Source: Limnohabitans radicicola (GTDB taxonomy: Bacteria > Pseudomonadota > Gammaproteobacteria > Burkholderiales > Burkholderiaceae_C). From it: DNA of 64,000 bases. Below are positions 17,734 to 27,634 of the stretch, one piece after another. The DNA lies in NCBI RefSeq assembly GCF_014837235.1, contig NZ_JACYFT010000001.1:757688-821687 (forward strand), in the 5' to 3' direction. Within the stretch, counting starts at the first letter, position 1. The number at the start of each line of letters is the position of its first letter. The notes beneath the pieces were generated by a model, which ran no database searches, had not been told where the DNA came from, and was given only the letters and a program-made list of their open reading frames with translations. Both the position numbers and the translations under genes were made by a program.

Positions 17734-18693
17734 ATGAAAACCGCTGTCGTCATCCCGGCCTACAAGGTCACAAAACAAATTCTGAGTGTGCTTGAGGCCA
17801 TTGGCCCGGAGGTGAGCGCCATCTACGTTGTAGACGACTGCTGTCCGGATGCCTCTGGCTCATTTGTCAAAACCCATGCTCACGACCCTCGGATTCAAGT
17901 ACTGAGCAACCTCGAAAACAAAGGAGTGGGGGGCGCAGTCATCACCGGCTATTTGGCTGCACTGAACGACGGCTCGGACATCATGGTCAAAATTGACGGT
18001 GATGGTCAAATGGATCCGTCCTTGCTACCTCAATTCATTGCACCGATCTTGCAAGGGCAAGCAGACTACACCAAAGGCAATCGTTTTTTTGACTTGGAGC
18101 AAATTCATCAGATGCCAACAATAAGACTGATTGGCAATGCTGTGTTGTCTTTCATGTCAAAGTTATCCACGGGCTACTGGGATCTTTTTGACCCCACCAA
18201 CGGTTACACCGCAATCCATCGCTCAGTTGCTCTGCGTTTGCCTTACGCAAAAATCAGTCAGCGTTATTTTTTCGAAACAGATATGTTGTTCAGACTCAAT
18301 ACACTGGGCGCTGTGGTTGTAGATATTCCCATGGATGCAAAGTATGGCGATGAGGAAAGCAGTCTAAAGATCGGGAAAATTCTGCCGGAGTTTCTGATGA
18401 AACACACAAGGAATCTACTGAAACGTATTTTTTACAACTATTACCTGCGCGATATGTCCATCGCTTCAGTTGAATTGCCAATCGGCCTGCTACTGCTGCT
18501 TTTCGGACTCATCTTTGGTTCAATTGCATGGATCACATCCATTCGCACAGGCGTTGCCACAAGTGCCGGAACCGTCATGCTTTCTGCACTCCCTCTTATT
18601 CTGGGTCTACAGTTCATTCTGGCTTTTTTGGCTAACGACATGTCCCGTATACCTAAACGTCCACTTCAGCACATCTGGAAAAAGTCATCATAA
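17734..18693 (+). CDS. Family 2 glycosyltransferase, polyprenyl-phosphate sugar synthase type
   Basis: Probably moves a sugar from a nucleotide donor to undecaprenyl phosphate at the inner membrane. The 319-residue protein has a GT-A domain with VVIPAYKVTKQI, YVVDDCCPDASG and KIDGDGQMDPSLLPQF (the DxD-like metal site). Two C-terminal membrane segments lie near residues 247-270 and 280-303, as in GtrB, ArnC or DPM-like enzymes. Its stop overlaps the next start (TAATG). The region is visibly more AT-rich than the flanking genes, suggesting horizontal origin. Confidence 0.85.
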   Translation: MKTAVVIPAYKVTKQILSVLEAIGPEVSAIYVVDDCCPDASGSFVKTHAHDPRIQVLSNLENKGVGGAVITGYLAALNDGSDIMVKIDGDGQMDPSLLPQFIAPILQGQADYTKGNRFFDLEQIHQMPTIRLIGNAVLSFMSKLSTGYWDLFDPTNGYTAIHRSVALRLPYAKISQRYFFETDMLFRLNTLGAVVVDIPMDAKYGDEESSLKIGKILPEFLMKHTRNLLKRIFYNYYLRDMSIASVELPIGLLLLLFGLIFGSIAWITSIRTGVATSAGTVMLSALPLILGLQFILAFLANDMSRIPKRPLQHIWKKSS

Positions 18694-19031
18694 TGACCAC
18701 TCTGATCGCATTGCTGTGTGTTGTTGGGATTGCTTGCGGCCAAATTCTCTTCAAATTGTGCGCAAAGGCCTATCAAACCCATGGATTGTTGACCTCTCAA
18801 ACGATAACCCTTTTTATTGCCGCCATGGTGCTTTATGGGTTTACTACGCTGGTCTGGATTTGGGTTCTTTCACGAAGTGAACTCGGAAAAGTTTATCCAT
18901 TGATGGCCTTGGCTTTCGTCTTGGTCCCTGTGGCAACTTATTTTTTCTTTGGCGAACGTTTCAGCACCTCTTACATGACTGGAATAGGTTTGATCGTAGC
19001 CGGCATCGTATTGACCTCTCAAGGTCAATAA
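18693..19031 (+). CDS. Small EmrE/ArnE-like membrane carrier
   Basis: A 112-residue, four-helix membrane protein of the drug/metabolite transporter superfamily (SMR size). Hydrophobic segments run LIALLCVVGIACGQILFKLC, FIAAMVLYGFTTLVWIWVL, a central helix with YPLMALAFVLVPVATYFFFGE, and IGLIVAGIVLTSQ. Gene order between a polyprenyl sugar synthase and a GT-C enzyme suggests a flippase for the lipid-linked sugar, like ArnEF; that is inference. Confidence 0.75.
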   Translation: MTTLIALLCVVGIACGQILFKLCAKAYQTHGLLTSQTITLFIAAMVLYGFTTLVWIWVLSRSELGKVYPLMALAFVLVPVATYFFFGERFSTSYMTGIGLIVAGIVLTSQGQ

Positions 19032-19052
19032 CTCAGTCATCAGCACAGCAAA

Positions 19053-20909
19053 ATGCTCAACGCTCCAACCCACTTGACAGGCCTGACTGAATTTTTTTGG
19101 GGCCTGATGTTCTGCGTTTATTGCGCGACATTGGGCTTGGCAGTATTAAAAACACCTAGGTTATTTAATTTCTCAAGAAAATTTGAATCAGTAGTCAGCC
19201 CTCTAGAAATTAATTTTTCTCTGATTATCTTTATCGCAACATGCACGGGACTGGCGGTGGTCAGTCAGATGCTGTTTCTGCTGGGACTTTTCAAAGTATT
19301 AAGCCCCTCAGTCATGATCATCTCGCTGCTGAGCCTGTGGTTACTCGCATGCATGCAGCTATGGACGACACGCACGAAATCGGCCCTCATACCTAATTGG
19401 ATGTCTCTTTTACAAGGGAGCTCAACCGGAATTATTTTCTTGTGCATTGGCTTAACGCTGACTTGGCTATGCATCAAACCGCCAGGCTTGTGGGACGACA
19501 CCAGTTATCACCTGCCTTACGCCAGACACTATCTGCAAGAACATCAGCTGAGCGTCACCCCTTGGTTGCGCTTCCCATTGTTTCCGCACAATGGAAATTT
19601 GTTGTTCACCTTCGCACTAACATGGGGAAGCGAAGTTCGCGCACAAGTGATCGCGACGGCTATCCCTCTCACAGTGACAGCCATAGGGATTTATGGCGCT
19701 TGCCAGGAATTTCTCAAATCCAAGTGGAGTGGATGGCTCGCCATTGGACTGTTCTGGAGTCTCAGCCCCCTACAAGAAACACTTGGCTACGCATACATTG
19801 ACAATTTGCTGATGATGTTCAGTTGGGCTGCAATGGTAGCGATGACTATGGCATTACGCGAACAGTCATCACCTGGAACTGGCTGGGTTGTGATTTGCGG
19901 ATTATTGGCTGGCACCGCAGCTGGCACAAAGCTTTTTGGTGCGGTGATTGTCATCATGATCGGCATTACCTTGCTATTCAACAAAGGATGGCGCAGGCAA
20001 TCTGTATGGCTCTATTCTGCCTCTGCTGGCTTATTTGGTTTAGGGTGGTACATCAGAAGCTACATCATTTCAGGAGACCCTATACATCCTGCAGGGGGAA
20101 ACTTTTTTGGTCATTACCTTTGGAATTCGGCTGATTTACTCTCACAGCAACAAGAACAAGCAACACACGGCACAAGTAAAAATCCTCTTTTGCTGTTCTC
20201 GTCATTACAGAAAGCTGGAATTCTCTGTCTATTACCCGGCCTTCTGTCACTGTTGCAGCCACGTCTTTGGCATGTATCCACGCGAGCACTTGCCTTAATC
20301 GTACTCACGTATATTTTGGCTTGGCAAACCACCTCCCAAGTCGCTCGGTATACGACTCCCATACTGCCAGCAGGTGTTTTTCTCACAACAGCTTGGTTGT
20401 TTTATGCCGGCCCCGAACAGCTTCAAAAAAAATTGCGTAAATTTAGCCCTGCTCTGAGTTGGATTGGGCTAATTATCTTGACTGCGCTCGCCTTATCTTG
20501 GCCATACAACAAGCGGGGTATCGTAAGCGCAGAGTCAAAGACGTGGTCGCAGAGTCTTGAGAGCCGATCAGGCTTCAAGGTGATGCAGGCAGCCAATGAT
20601 TTAAGGCATAAGCTTGGCAATAAAATCATCCAAATTGGTTATGAAAATGCCGTCTATTTCTTTGAAGGTCAGGTCATTGGTGATTGGTTCGGCCCGGGGA
20701 GATACAGTCAAATGCTGAACTGCACGACAGACTGTCATGTTGCAGATGCAGAAAAATTGAAGCGACTGCTTGATCAACATGGTGCGAACATGCTGGCCGT
20801 TAACGCTGCACGGTTTAAATTCATACCCTCTGAGTACATCACTTTGTTTGACGTGCAGACCATTAGCCCCGGCAACTACTTGCTCATACTCAAAAGCATG
20901 CAACACTGA
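19053..20909 (+). CDS. GT-C-like multipass glycosyltransferase
   Basis: A 618-residue membrane protein with about ten or more hydrophobic segments. After the third or fourth helix comes LWDDTSYHLPYARHYLQEH, an acidic pair in a periplasmic loop like the catalytic D/E of GT-C enzymes, and the C-terminal part (from about residue 500) is soluble. It probably transfers the lipid-linked sugar to an acceptor in the periplasm. I do not recognise a named family. It forms a unit with the two genes upstream. Confidence 0.65.
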   Translation: MLNAPTHLTGLTEFFWGLMFCVYCATLGLAVLKTPRLFNFSRKFESVVSPLEINFSLIIFIATCTGLAVVSQMLFLLGLFKVLSPSVMIISLLSLWLLACMQLWTTRTKSALIPNWMSLLQGSSTGIIFLCIGLTLTWLCIKPPGLWDDTSYHLPYARHYLQEHQLSVTPWLRFPLFPHNGNLLFTFALTWGSEVRAQVIATAIPLTVTAIGIYGACQEFLKSKWSGWLAIGLFWSLSPLQETLGYAYIDNLLMMFSWAAMVAMTMALREQSSPGTGWVVICGLLAGTAAGTKLFGAVIVIMIGITLLFNKGWRRQSVWLYSASAGLFGLGWYIRSYIISGDPIHPAGGNFFGHYLWNSADLLSQQQEQATHGTSKNPLLLFSSLQKAGILCLLPGLLSLLQPRLWHVSTRALALIVLTYILAWQTTSQVARYTTPILPAGVFLTTAWLFYAGPEQLQKKLRKFSPALSWIGLIILTALALSWPYNKRGIVSAESKTWSQSLESRSGFKVMQAANDLRHKLGNKIIQIGYENAVYFFEGQVIGDWFGPGRYSQMLNCTTDCHVADAEKLKRLLDQHGANMLAVNAARFKFIPSEYITLFDVQTISPGNYLLILKSMQH

Positions 20910-20961
20910 ATGTCCTTAAGGATGCTCTCAGTCAAAAAAACTCAACCCTAAACGGACCCTG

Positions 20962-21360
20962 ATGATGAAAAAAATCAACACTATTCTCTGTATGGCCATC
21001 GCCAGTTTATTGCTCGCTTGCAGCGATGACGTCAAAACTCCAGCTTCAACAGAAAACAAAGTAGAAGTTTCAATTTTGAAGTGGGGGCCGCAGGGGACCA
21101 AAGCCGGAAAGGGCTTTGCTATTCAAGCCAACGGCAATTCGGCATTGTGGTTCGAACAACGCGGGGTTCACAGCGCAGAATCCGCGCAAGTGTGGTTTGA
21201 CAACACTCAACTCACAGGCATGGCCATTACCCCTAACGTTGGCGGCAGCGCAGAAATTCCTCCTGCCCTGATCGCCAAGCCTGGCAAGTACCCCGTTTAT
21301 CTGATCCTCAAGCCGCAAAACCAACGCGTGGAGTTAGGCACTTTCGAAGTCTTGCCTTGA
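20962..21360 (+). CDS. Small lipoprotein, function unknown
   Basis: A 132-residue protein with a lipoprotein signal peptide: MMKKINTILCMAIASLLLAC, lipobox LLAC with cysteine at residue 20, then SDD, where the aspartate at +2/+3 could favour inner-membrane retention. The mature part is a beta-rich, immunoglobulin-like domain (VEVSILKWGPQGTKAG, then KYPVYLILKPQNQRVELG). It follows the glycosylation module, so it might be an acceptor or unrelated. No known family recognised. Confidence 0.7.
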   Translation: MMKKINTILCMAIASLLLACSDDVKTPASTENKVEVSILKWGPQGTKAGKGFAIQANGNSALWFEQRGVHSAESAQVWFDNTQLTGMAITPNVGGSAEIPPALIAKPGKYPVYLILKPQNQRVELGTFEVLP

Positions 21361-21371
21361 CCATGAAACAT

Positions 21372-21390
21372 GGCCCGCAGCAAGCGGGCC
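21372..21390. terminator. Hairpin between convergent genes
   Basis: GGCCCGC, loop AGCAA, GCGGGCC between the lipoprotein gene and the convergent tolC-like gene. It lacks a strong T-run on either strand, so a bidirectional terminator role is only likely from position. Confidence 0.4.
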
Positions 21391-21414
21391 AGAAGTTCTC
21401 AGGACTGGTTTCGT

Positions 21415-22752
21415 TCAAGGCTCAAAAGCTTGAGCCACCTCCGTCAACACCTCCAGCGGAGGCTTGCCGACCAGTGAAGACAAGCGCAATCTGGACATCA
21501 AATACAAATAACGACCTTGCACCAGGTCTCGTGACACTTGTGCCAATTGCTGTTCAGCATTCAGAATGTCGAGCGTCGTCCTCACCCCGGCCTGCTTGGA
21601 CTTGATCGTGGACTGCAACAACTGCTCAGCAGAGCGTTGAGCTTGCTCCAAAGCGCGGACTTTGAGCGCCCCTTCGGTCACACCTCGGTACTCTTTATGG
21701 ATGCGCAAATTCAAATCGCGTCGGGTTGCCTCTAGCGCCTCCTCCATGCGTGTTCGTTCAGCCACTGCTTGGCGAACCTGAGACGTCACATACCCCCCCT
21801 GGAAAATGGGAACAACCAATTGAACACCCACGGACTTGGTCACAAACCGAGAGTTCAGTCGTGTTACGTTCTCATTGCCACTGTCATTCCACTGAACCAC
21901 CCCATCGATAACTGGCGCATGTCCTGACTTCGCTTTCGAGATTTCTTTTTCAGCAGCCGCCAGTCTGGCTGTCAAAGACAAAATTTCGGGACTGGTGTTT
22001 TGCGCCATTTCAATCCATGACTCAAGTGAAGGCAGCTCAGCGGGCAAAGCGGCCAGGCCCGGCAAGCTGAGTAAAGACAACTTGTCGACCGGTTGATTCA
22101 CAAGGATTTCCAGCTGGCGATGTGTGTAATCCTTGTTCTGACGCGCCTCAAGCTCCGAGGCCAAGGCCATGTCCAGACGGGCCTGAGCATCGTCCACATC
22201 GGTGCGCGTTCCAGAACCCGCCTTCAAAGCCTTCTTGGCAGCATCTACCATGGCGGTGTATTGCTGCTTTTGAGCCAAAACCAACTTGAGTTGGTCATCT
22301 GTCAGCAACGCCTCCATGTAGGCCCCACCCACACGCACAATCAACTCTTGCAGATCTCGCTGGTGTATTGCCTCTGCATCGGCAACTTGGTCTTTGGCCT
22401 GTTGGTACTGAAAATACCGTTGCGGACTGAAAAGCGGTTGACGCAAAGAAACCGTTTTTCCAAAGCTGTAATAAGTGCTGTTGGTGGTTGTCTCTTGCCC
22501 GAGGAAATTCGGTGAGGTGGTGTTCAAATCGCTGTAGGTACGCCCCACATTCGCTTGAACAGAAGGCAACAACTGGGCCCGTGCTTGCGGCAAACGTTCA
22601 CGCCCAGATTCCAATGCAGCGCGGGATGCGCGAATTGTCGCATCCTGCTCCAACGCCAGTCGGTAAGTCTCCAGCAAATTCATGCCACTGGCTGATGCAG
22701 CACAAAGATAAACCGCCAGAGCAATGCAATTTTTGGGGAAGTGGAATGTCAT
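21415..22752 (-). CDS. TolC-family outer-membrane channel of type I secretion
   Basis: Outer-membrane factor that forms the exit duct for the type I exporter. The 445-residue protein has a signal peptide (FPKNCIALAVYLCAASASG-M) and the two-fold repeated helical pattern of the OEP family, including SQVRQAVAERTRMEEALEA and TTLDILNAEQQLAQVSRDLV. Its ATG at 22752 shares one base with the HlyD stop (TGATG), with AAGGA upstream. It is the last gene of the secretion operon. Confidence 0.92.
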   Translation of the reverse strand: MTFHFPKNCIALAVYLCAASASGMNLLETYRLALEQDATIRASRAALESGRERLPQARAQLLPSVQANVGRTYSDLNTTSPNFLGQETTTNSTYYSFGKTVSLRQPLFSPQRYFQYQQAKDQVADAEAIHQRDLQELIVRVGGAYMEALLTDDQLKLVLAQKQQYTAMVDAAKKALKAGSGTRTDVDDAQARLDMALASELEARQNKDYTHRQLEILVNQPVDKLSLLSLPGLAALPAELPSLESWIEMAQNTSPEILSLTARLAAAEKEISKAKSGHAPVIDGVVQWNDSGNENVTRLNSRFVTKSVGVQLVVPIFQGGYVTSQVRQAVAERTRMEEALEATRRDLNLRIHKEYRGVTEGALKVRALEQAQRSAEQLLQSTIKSKQAGVRTTLDILNAEQQLAQVSRDLVQGRYLYLMSRLRLSSLVGKPPLEVLTEVAQAFEP

Positions 22753-24131
22753 CACTCTTCCTTCATGGCGCCAGCCAGTCGCTTGGTCAACGGACTGAGC
22801 AAGTACTTCAACATGGAGCGTTCGCCAGTTTTGATCACCACCTCAGCGGGCATGCCTGGCTGCATTTGACGAGCCCCCAGCACCTTCATGCCATCGGGCG
22901 TCACTTCCAATCGTGCCAGATAGTAAGCCGCCTGGGGATTTTGTGGATCAGAGAGCAAATCACCGGACACAGAAAGCACTTTGCCTTGAACCACCAATTG
23001 TGGCGAATGTGCAAAGGAATTGAAGCGCACATCGGCCGACAATCCCGCTTGCACTTTGTCAATCAAATGCGGCGCAATGTGCGTCTCCAGAACCAGTGGC
23101 TGATGATCCGGCACAACATCCATGAGCCTCTGCCCTGGCTGCACTACTGCACCCACCGTTTGCACAGTCAGTCCTACAACTTGTCCTGCTGCAGGTGAGC
23201 GGATTTCCACACGCTGCAAGTCAGCTTTTTGAGCCGCGTATTTTTCTGCGTCGGCCTGCACTTCACGTGCCACATCGGCCATTTGGGACTCAACCTCCTT
23301 GCGGTATTCGGACTGGCGAGCCAAAGACCGCTGACTGGCCTCGGCGATAGCGCGTGTGATACGAATCGTGTTGCCATTCAAGTCTGCCAGGCTGGCCTGC
23401 ACATCCGCAACCATGCGCTCCAATTCCATTTGACGATTGCGAGGCGCATACCCATCTTTCACCAACTCACGGGTATTGCTCAACTCCTCCTTGAGCAACG
23501 CCAATTGCTGCTGACGCTGAACCAACATGGCCTGGACCGCCTCACGCTGAGCTTTCAAGCCTTCAATGGACTCCAAGAAGACCTGCAAATCAGCCTGCAA
23601 AGCCGTGCGCCGAGAATCAAACAACTGCCGCTGATTGTTCACTTGCTGCGCCACATAGACATCAGACGCTGCCGCATCGAGCACATCCCGCTCAAAACTC
23701 ACACGGCCAGCCCCAGACTGCTCAGCCTTGAGGCGACTCTGCATGGCGCTGAGTCCCAGATAACGCTGACGCACCGATTCATAGTTGGCTTTGCTGATGG
23801 CTTCATCCAAACGCATCAGTACCTGCCCTTCCTTGACCATATCTCCTTCGCGAACCAGAACCTCTTTGACGATGCCACCCGTCAAGTGCTGGACCGACTT
23901 GCGCTTAGTGTCGATGGTCACCATGCCAGGTGTTGGCACACCCTCATCCAAAGGCGCCAGCGCAGCCCAAACCAGAAAGCCGCCAAAACCTAAGCCCAAA
24001 ACCCACATGGCTTTGCGCGCAATGCTGCGCGTATCAGACGAGGCACGCAAAGCTTCTTCGTCGCCTGCGGCTTTGACCTTGACATCGTCGACGATTGACT
24101 TACTCAGTGAAGACATTTTTTGATTCAACAT
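22752..24131 (-). CDS. HlyD/PrtE-family membrane fusion protein
   Basis: Periplasmic adaptor linking the ABC exporter to the outer-membrane channel. The 459-residue protein has a short cytoplasmic N-terminus and one membrane segment (AMWVLGLGFGGFLVWAAL). Biotinyl-lipoyl-like halves flank a long coiled coil (about residues 150-300), and the C-terminal beta domain has MPAEVVIKTGERSMLKYLLSPL, typical of HlyD-type T1SS adaptors. The ATG at 24131 is preceded by GAGG. It overlaps the tolC-like gene. Confidence 0.93.
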   Translation of the reverse strand: MLNQKMSSLSKSIVDDVKVKAAGDEEALRASSDTRSIARKAMWVLGLGFGGFLVWAALAPLDEGVPTPGMVTIDTKRKSVQHLTGGIVKEVLVREGDMVKEGQVLMRLDEAISKANYESVRQRYLGLSAMQSRLKAEQSGAGRVSFERDVLDAAASDVYVAQQVNNQRQLFDSRRTALQADLQVFLESIEGLKAQREAVQAMLVQRQQQLALLKEELSNTRELVKDGYAPRNRQMELERMVADVQASLADLNGNTIRITRAIAEASQRSLARQSEYRKEVESQMADVAREVQADAEKYAAQKADLQRVEIRSPAAGQVVGLTVQTVGAVVQPGQRLMDVVPDHQPLVLETHIAPHLIDKVQAGLSADVRFNSFAHSPQLVVQGKVLSVSGDLLSDPQNPQAAYYLARLEVTPDGMKVLGARQMQPGMPAEVVIKTGERSMLKYLLSPLTKRLAGAMKEE

Positions 24132-24172
24132 CACCAGACCTCAATAAAATTCTGAAACAAATGCTTGCACAC

Positions 24173-25897
24173 TCAAGCAGTAGGGAGCGCTGCTGCAGCA
24201 GCACTTTCACGTTGTTGCTGTATGGCCGCCAAAACGCCATCCCGAGGACCGCTGGCCACCAGCTTGCCATCCTGCAAAAGCACCAGGCGATCGGCCACCT
24301 GAATCACACCGGGTCGGTGACTGATCAGCACAACCGTTTTGCCCTGATCTTTCATCAGCTGCACCGCTTTGAGCAAAGCGTTTTCGCCCTCGTCGTCCAA
24401 GTTGGCATTGGGTTCATCCAGTACCACCAAAGAGGGATCGCCATAGAGTGCGCGGGCCAGACCAATGCGTTGACGCTGACCACCAGACAAGAAAGAACCG
24501 CCCTGACCGACACGGGTGTCATAACCGTTCGGGAACCGCAAGATCATTTGATGCAGGCCCGCAGCTTCAGCAGCTGAGATCACTTTGACTGGGTCGACCT
24601 CACCAATGCGGGCAATATTTTCCGCAATCGTGCCATCAAAGAGCTCAATGTCTTGTGGCAAATAACCCAAGTACCCCCCCAAACTTTCACGGGTCAATCG
24701 CTCAACAGGCTGATCGTCCAGCAGGATTCGGCCCTCAAACTCAGGCCAAATACCCAGCATGGCCCTCGCCAATGTGGACTTTCCCGAACCTGACGGGCCC
24801 AAAACCACGGTCACAGTGCCAGGTAGCGCAGAGAAACTGACATGATCAAGCAGAGGTTTGTCTCGTCCAGGCACCCGAACAGTGAGCGCTTCAATTTGCA
24901 AATTTCCTATCGGCGCTTGGGTGATCACCTGATCCCGGCCAGCATGCTGAAAGCCCAAGAGAGCATGCAATCGGGCATAGCCTTCTTTGGCTGTCAAAAA
25001 TTGAGGCCAGGTTGCGACCAACAAATCAATGGGCGCCAAAGCCCGCGTCATCATGACGTTGGCCGCAATCATGGCCCCCGGGCTCAGCTCCCCACGAATC
25101 ACCAACCATGCGCCAATGCCCAGACTGAGCGATTGCTGAACATAACGTACAAACTTGCTGACAGCAGACACTACACCCAGTTTTTGCTGCGCCTCGCCCG
25201 TCGACACCAAGGCATGATGCTGCTTGCCCAACCAACGCCGATACAAACTGCTGAGCATACCCATGGAGCTGAGCACCTCTACATTGCGCAGTTTGGACTG
25301 CAAGAAGTTCTGCGCCTCGCCTTGCACCTTGGTGGAAACGGATTGCGCATCTTTGGTCATTCGGTGTCCCAGAACCGCAATCACGGCCTGGATCAATGCA
25401 AACAAAATAGCGGCGATACCCAACCAAGGATGAAGCAAAAACAGCACCCCCAAATAAATAGGAATCCAGGGCACATCAAAGAACGCGAAGACACCATTAC
25501 CAGTCATGAATTGGCGTAACACAGTCAGGTCGGTGAAGGCCTTTGCCGGAGCTGTCTCACTGGGATTCAAATATGAAAGAAAACTGGCCTTGAAGACGCG
25601 CTGGCTGAGTGCCTGGTCCAACTTGACTCCAGTACGCACCAGCATGATGGAACGAGCCCACTCAGCGAACGCCATCACCCCAAACAAAAACAAGGTCAGC
25701 AACGACACCACGACCAATGTCAAATAACTCTGGCTCATCATCACGCGGTCAAAAACCTGCAGCATGTAGACCGTTGGCGTCAACATCAGCAAGTTGACCA
25801 CCATGCTGAACAATCCAACCACCAAAAATTCGCGCCGGAATGACCACAGAACTTCCGACAAACCACTGCGTGAAACCGGATTATTGTTTTTCATCAT
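24173..25897 (-). CDS. Type I secretion ABC exporter (PrtD-like), second of a tandem pair
   Basis: Inner-membrane ABC transporter that powers substrate export. The 574-residue protein has a six-helix membrane domain (about residues 25-300) and an ATPase domain with Walker A GPSGSGKST, signature LSGGQRQRIGLARALYGDP, Walker B LVVLDEPNANLD and H-loop LISHRP. No C39 peptidase or C39-like domain is present, as in PrtD-type exporters of RTX proteins. The ATG at 25897 has GAGG upstream and lies 9 bases after the previous exporter's stop. Confidence 0.93.
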   Translation of the reverse strand: MMKNNNPVSRSGLSEVLWSFRREFLVVGLFSMVVNLLMLTPTVYMLQVFDRVMMSQSYLTLVVVSLLTLFLFGVMAFAEWARSIMLVRTGVKLDQALSQRVFKASFLSYLNPSETAPAKAFTDLTVLRQFMTGNGVFAFFDVPWIPIYLGVLFLLHPWLGIAAILFALIQAVIAVLGHRMTKDAQSVSTKVQGEAQNFLQSKLRNVEVLSSMGMLSSLYRRWLGKQHHALVSTGEAQQKLGVVSAVSKFVRYVQQSLSLGIGAWLVIRGELSPGAMIAANVMMTRALAPIDLLVATWPQFLTAKEGYARLHALLGFQHAGRDQVITQAPIGNLQIEALTVRVPGRDKPLLDHVSFSALPGTVTVVLGPSGSGKSTLARAMLGIWPEFEGRILLDDQPVERLTRESLGGYLGYLPQDIELFDGTIAENIARIGEVDPVKVISAAEAAGLHQMILRFPNGYDTRVGQGGSFLSGGQRQRIGLARALYGDPSLVVLDEPNANLDDEGENALLKAVQLMKDQGKTVVLISHRPGVIQVADRLVLLQDGKLVASGPRDGVLAAIQQQRESAAAAALPTA

Positions 25898-25906
25898 GTT
25901 CAATCC

Positions 25907-27634
25907 TCAAGCGCCTTGGGCAACAACGGGCGCAGCCTGAGTGGGCACTTGTGCAGGCATGAGCTTTTGCATGACTTCCGCAGTTGGCCCATACATTTGC
26001 TGTGTGCCATCCCGGAGCAACAACAACCGATCAGTCACTGACAGTACACTGGTTCTGTGGGTGATCACGACAAACGTGGTTCCACGGGACTTCATTACCT
26101 GGATCGCTTGAGACAAAGCAGCATCACCCGCCTCATCCAAGCTGGAATTGGGCTCATCCAGAACAACCAATACAGGATTTCCAAACAAGGCACGCGCCAA
26201 GGCCACACGTTGTCGCTGACCGCCAGACAACAAACCGCCATCACGACCCACAGCCGTTTCATATCCATCAGGCAACGACAAAATGAACTCGTGCAAGCCG
26301 ACCAGCCTTGCCGCATCTTGTACACGGCCCATATCGACATCACCAAAACGGGCAATGTTTTCGGCCAAGGTTCCTTCCATCAACTCCACACCCTGCGGAA
26401 GGTATCCCAAATAGGGCCCAAGTTCCTCCTTATCCCAAATATGGACATCGGCACCATCCAGGCGTACTTTGCCGGCCATGGGCACCCAAATACCCATCAG
26501 CAATCGTGCCAAAGAAGTTTTGCCAGAAGCGGATGGACCAATCACACCCAAGACGCACCCTGGAGGCAATCCAAATTGCACGCCTCGCAAGACGGGCTGA
26601 GCCTGACCGGGAGGCGCAGCCGTCAAAGCCTCGACGATCAACTCCCCTTTTGGCGCGGGCAAAGCCATGTTGCTGGCTCGCGCTGGCACCAAGGCCAGCA
26701 ATTGCTCAAGACGAGTCCACGATGCCGTCACACTGACCAGCGCACTCCATTGCTGAACCACTTGCGTCAAAGGCGTCAACAGCCGACCAGCCAGTACCGA
26801 GCTGATGATCATCATCGACGAGCCACCATTCAAACTGTGCTCGAGCAACATCCAGGCAGCCAAACCCAGCATAACTGAGCCCATCAATTGCTGCAGCAAC
26901 TTGGACACGGCATTCAATCCGCCAGCAGACTCAGATGCTCTGGCTTGAAATGCCAAAAACGCTTGCTGCTTTTTTTGCCACTGGGCCATCACGGCGGGCA
27001 TCATGCCCATAGACTCCATCACTTGCGTGTTACGTAAAGACGCCTCTGCATAAATCTGCGCCTCTTGTGAACGGCGCTGCGCCTCCAACAAGGGCTTGCG
27101 CGATGCACGCTGCAACAACCACGCCACAAAGGTTTGCATCAGCGCCCCCACAAAGGCAGCCCAACCCAACAATGGGTTGATGAAGAAAATCAACACCACA
27201 GCAACCAATGCCATGGGGACTTCAAATACCGCACTCAGGGCAGGATTATTGAAAAACTCGCGCACCGTACGCAAATCGTTTTGCACTGTCAGCGCGCCAC
27301 CCATTTGTTTTTTCAACAACCCATCGAACATGGCGTTGTAAACACGATCCACCAACTTAAGCTCAAACTGAATACCCACACTCCACAACATTCTTGACCG
27401 GATTTTTTCAAGAACCTCCATCACCGCATAGGCACCAAAAGCCACCACAGTCAACATCAGCAAAGTGGTCACACTGCGACTGGTCACCACACGGTCATAG
27501 ACTTCCAACATATAGACTGTTGACGTGAAGCCAAGCAAGCCAATGATCAGGCTGATGACAATCACCGAACGCCAGACAGATTTAAAGCCCAGCAACGCCA
27601 GGCGCAATTCGGATAACGATGAATCAGGCTTCAT
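25907..27634 (-). CDS. Type I secretion ABC exporter (PrtD-like), first of a tandem pair
   Basis: A 575-residue PrtD-like exporter half-transporter. Membrane helices occupy about residues 20-300; the ATPase has Walker A GPSASGKTS, signature LSGGQRQRVALARALFGNP, Walker B LVVLDEPNSSLD and H-loop VITHRT. All catalytic motifs are intact in both tandem copies, so either a heterodimer or two homodimers sharing one HlyD and TolC is possible. Its ATG overlaps the stop of the TnpB-like gene by four bases (ATGA), showing tight coupling. Confidence 0.93.
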   Translation of the reverse strand: MKPDSSLSELRLALLGFKSVWRSVIVISLIIGLLGFTSTVYMLEVYDRVVTSRSVTTLLMLTVVAFGAYAVMEVLEKIRSRMLWSVGIQFELKLVDRVYNAMFDGLLKKQMGGALTVQNDLRTVREFFNNPALSAVFEVPMALVAVVLIFFINPLLGWAAFVGALMQTFVAWLLQRASRKPLLEAQRRSQEAQIYAEASLRNTQVMESMGMMPAVMAQWQKKQQAFLAFQARASESAGGLNAVSKLLQQLMGSVMLGLAAWMLLEHSLNGGSSMMIISSVLAGRLLTPLTQVVQQWSALVSVTASWTRLEQLLALVPARASNMALPAPKGELIVEALTAAPPGQAQPVLRGVQFGLPPGCVLGVIGPSASGKTSLARLLMGIWVPMAGKVRLDGADVHIWDKEELGPYLGYLPQGVELMEGTLAENIARFGDVDMGRVQDAARLVGLHEFILSLPDGYETAVGRDGGLLSGGQRQRVALARALFGNPVLVVLDEPNSSLDEAGDAALSQAIQVMKSRGTTFVVITHRTSVLSVTDRLLLLRDGTQQMYGPTAEVMQKLMPAQVPTQAAPVVAQGA

